A model generated the notes under the pieces. That model was not told where the DNA came from, made no database searches, and saw only the letters and a program-made list of their open reading frames with translations. Positions 4,839 through 5,418 of a stretch of 5,418 bases of DNA are shown piece by piece. Source of the DNA: Bacteroidetes bacterium CG23_combo_of_CG06-09_8_20_14_all_32_9 (GTDB lineage Bacteria > Bacteroidota > Bacteroidia > Bacteroidales > GWA2-32-17); NCBI GenBank assembly GCA_002771395.1, contig PCSS01000091.1, positions 163 to 5,580 on the forward strand. The letters run 5' to 3'. Positions within the stretch are counted from its first letter, which is position 1. Every line of letters starts with the position of its first letter. A program made the position numbers and the translations under genes.

Positions 4839-5418
4839 TTACTTTTCTTTCAGCAGGTAGAAAAATCCTTTAAATTCGTAATTAATTTCTTTTTTGCCTT
4901 TAGCTGTAATAATGTAGTAATATACACCTGGTGAAGCATCTGAGCCGCCAATTTTACCATCCCATCCATTGGTAACATTGTCCCACTCGTAAAGTTTTTT
5001 GCCCCAACGGTTAAGAATTACTGCATGAAATTCTACAATTGATTTACTGTGAACAATGAACATGTCATTTTGCCCGTCGTTGTTTGGCGTAAATGAATTG
5101 GGAACTTCAAGTACAGGGTAAGCATCAACGCAAAGCGGATTGAATACTGTTGTGTCTTTACAACCCCATTTACTTTCGGCTATCAACACAATCTGGTAGC
5201 ACCCTTCGTCTGTAAAAGTGTATGGCGGAGCTTCTAAAGTGCTTGTATAAATAAGTTCACCGTCTTCGTTGTAAATTCTCCACGAGTAACGGCGTCCGCC
5301 AATTGTTGTGTTAATAAATTGAATACCATAAGGAGCGGCAGAATGCTGTTCAAACGAAAGTGTATCAAACTGTGCAATTACTTCGCCCGTATCATTAACG
5401 TAAACTAAAATGGAATCG
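4839..5418 (-). CDS. C-terminal part of a large secreted protein with PKD-like and CHU_C (T9SS type B) domains
   Basis: The frame is open from the window edge (first full codon at 5417) to TAA 4839-4841, giving 192 visible residues; the true start lies outside. Residues 1-95 look like a PKD-like beta-sandwich: DSILVYVNDTGEVIAQFD, FINTTIGGRRYSWRIYN, then YTFTDEGCYQIVLIAESKWGC. Residues 104-190 match the gliding-motility-associated CHU_C domain: NSFTPNNDGQND (107-118), NRWGKKLYEWD (136-146), GWDGK (151-155), GVYYYIITAKG (164-174) and GFFYLLK (184-190). In this family the domain is a type B T9SS sorting signal, usually at the end of long repeat-rich surface or adhesin proteins. The GTG at 5189-5187 inside it is not a start, since the same frame continues upstream with matching domain sequence. 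It uses TAA as its natural stop. Confidence 0.93.
   Translation of the reverse strand, partial: DSILVYVNDTGEVIAQFDTLSFEQHSAAPYGIQFINTTIGGRRYSWRIYNEDGELIYTSTLEAPPYTFTDEGCYQIVLIAESKWGCKDTTVFNPLCVDAYPVLEVPNSFTPNNDGQNDMFIVHSKSIVEFHAVILNRWGKKLYEWDNVTNGWDGKIGGSDASPGVYYYIITAKGKKEINYEFKGFFYLLKEK

Noticed and set aside
4839..5189. A separate small gene starting at GTG 5189
   Set aside because: The frame stays open upstream to the window edge with PKD-like sequence that continues smoothly, so this is the end of a longer gene.
1..5418. CRISPR array, tRNA, rRNA or riboswitch
   Set aside because: The repeats present are coding TPR or kelch units or short palindromes. No regular repeat-spacer array, cloverleaf or recognisable riboswitch was seen on either strand.

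Overview
The window reads as a piece of a Bacteroidota (Bacteroidetes) chromosome. Evidence: two secreted proteins carry type IX secretion system (T9SS) sorting domains, one type A and one gliding-motility/CHU_C type B. One small protein looks like DUF4907, a Bacteroidota family. Three upstream regions carry the Bacteroidota -7 promoter box TAnnTTTG. Most starts lack a Shine-Dalgarno sequence, and the DNA is AT-rich. No genus can be named from the sequence alone. All genes lie on the minus strand, so transcription runs from high to low coordinates.

In transcription order: (1) 5418-4839, the C-terminal end of a large surface or adhesin-like protein with a PKD-like fold and a CHU_C type B sorting domain; its 5' part is outside the window. 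(2) 4838-4622, a gap holding a strong GC-rich hairpin nested inside an 11-bp inverted repeat (a possible 94-bp MITE- or REP-like element), then a promoter. (3) 4621-4211, a small membrane-anchored DUF4907-like protein. (4) 4210-4016, a gap with TTTGCG-type repeats and a promoter. (5) 4015-2144, a periplasmic-TPR/HisKA_3 sensor histidine kinase gene, split by one in-frame TAA at 3803-3805. (6) 2122-1469, its NarL/LuxR-type response regulator, 21 nt after the kinase. (7) 1468-1241, a gap rich in palindromes, including a perfect 20-bp palindrome that matches the NarL/NarP 7-2-7 binding-site consensus, and a TATCTTTG promoter. (8) 1240-1, a secreted six-repeat kelch beta-propeller protein with a T9SS type A sorting domain, cut by the window edge just before its C-terminus.

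The most interesting idea is a self-contained signalling locus. A TPR sensor kinase and a NarL-family regulator sit directly upstream of a surface kelch protein, and the gap between them holds a consensus-like regulator palindrome plus a second inverted repeat around the promoter. Several features could make expression switchable: the kinase is broken by a nonsense codon and has T9/T8 runs in its signal-peptide region, the kelch promoter has an A9 tract, and the kelch signal peptide is coded partly by a 7-bp tandem repeat. These links are inferences from sequence and position; none is shown experimentally here.
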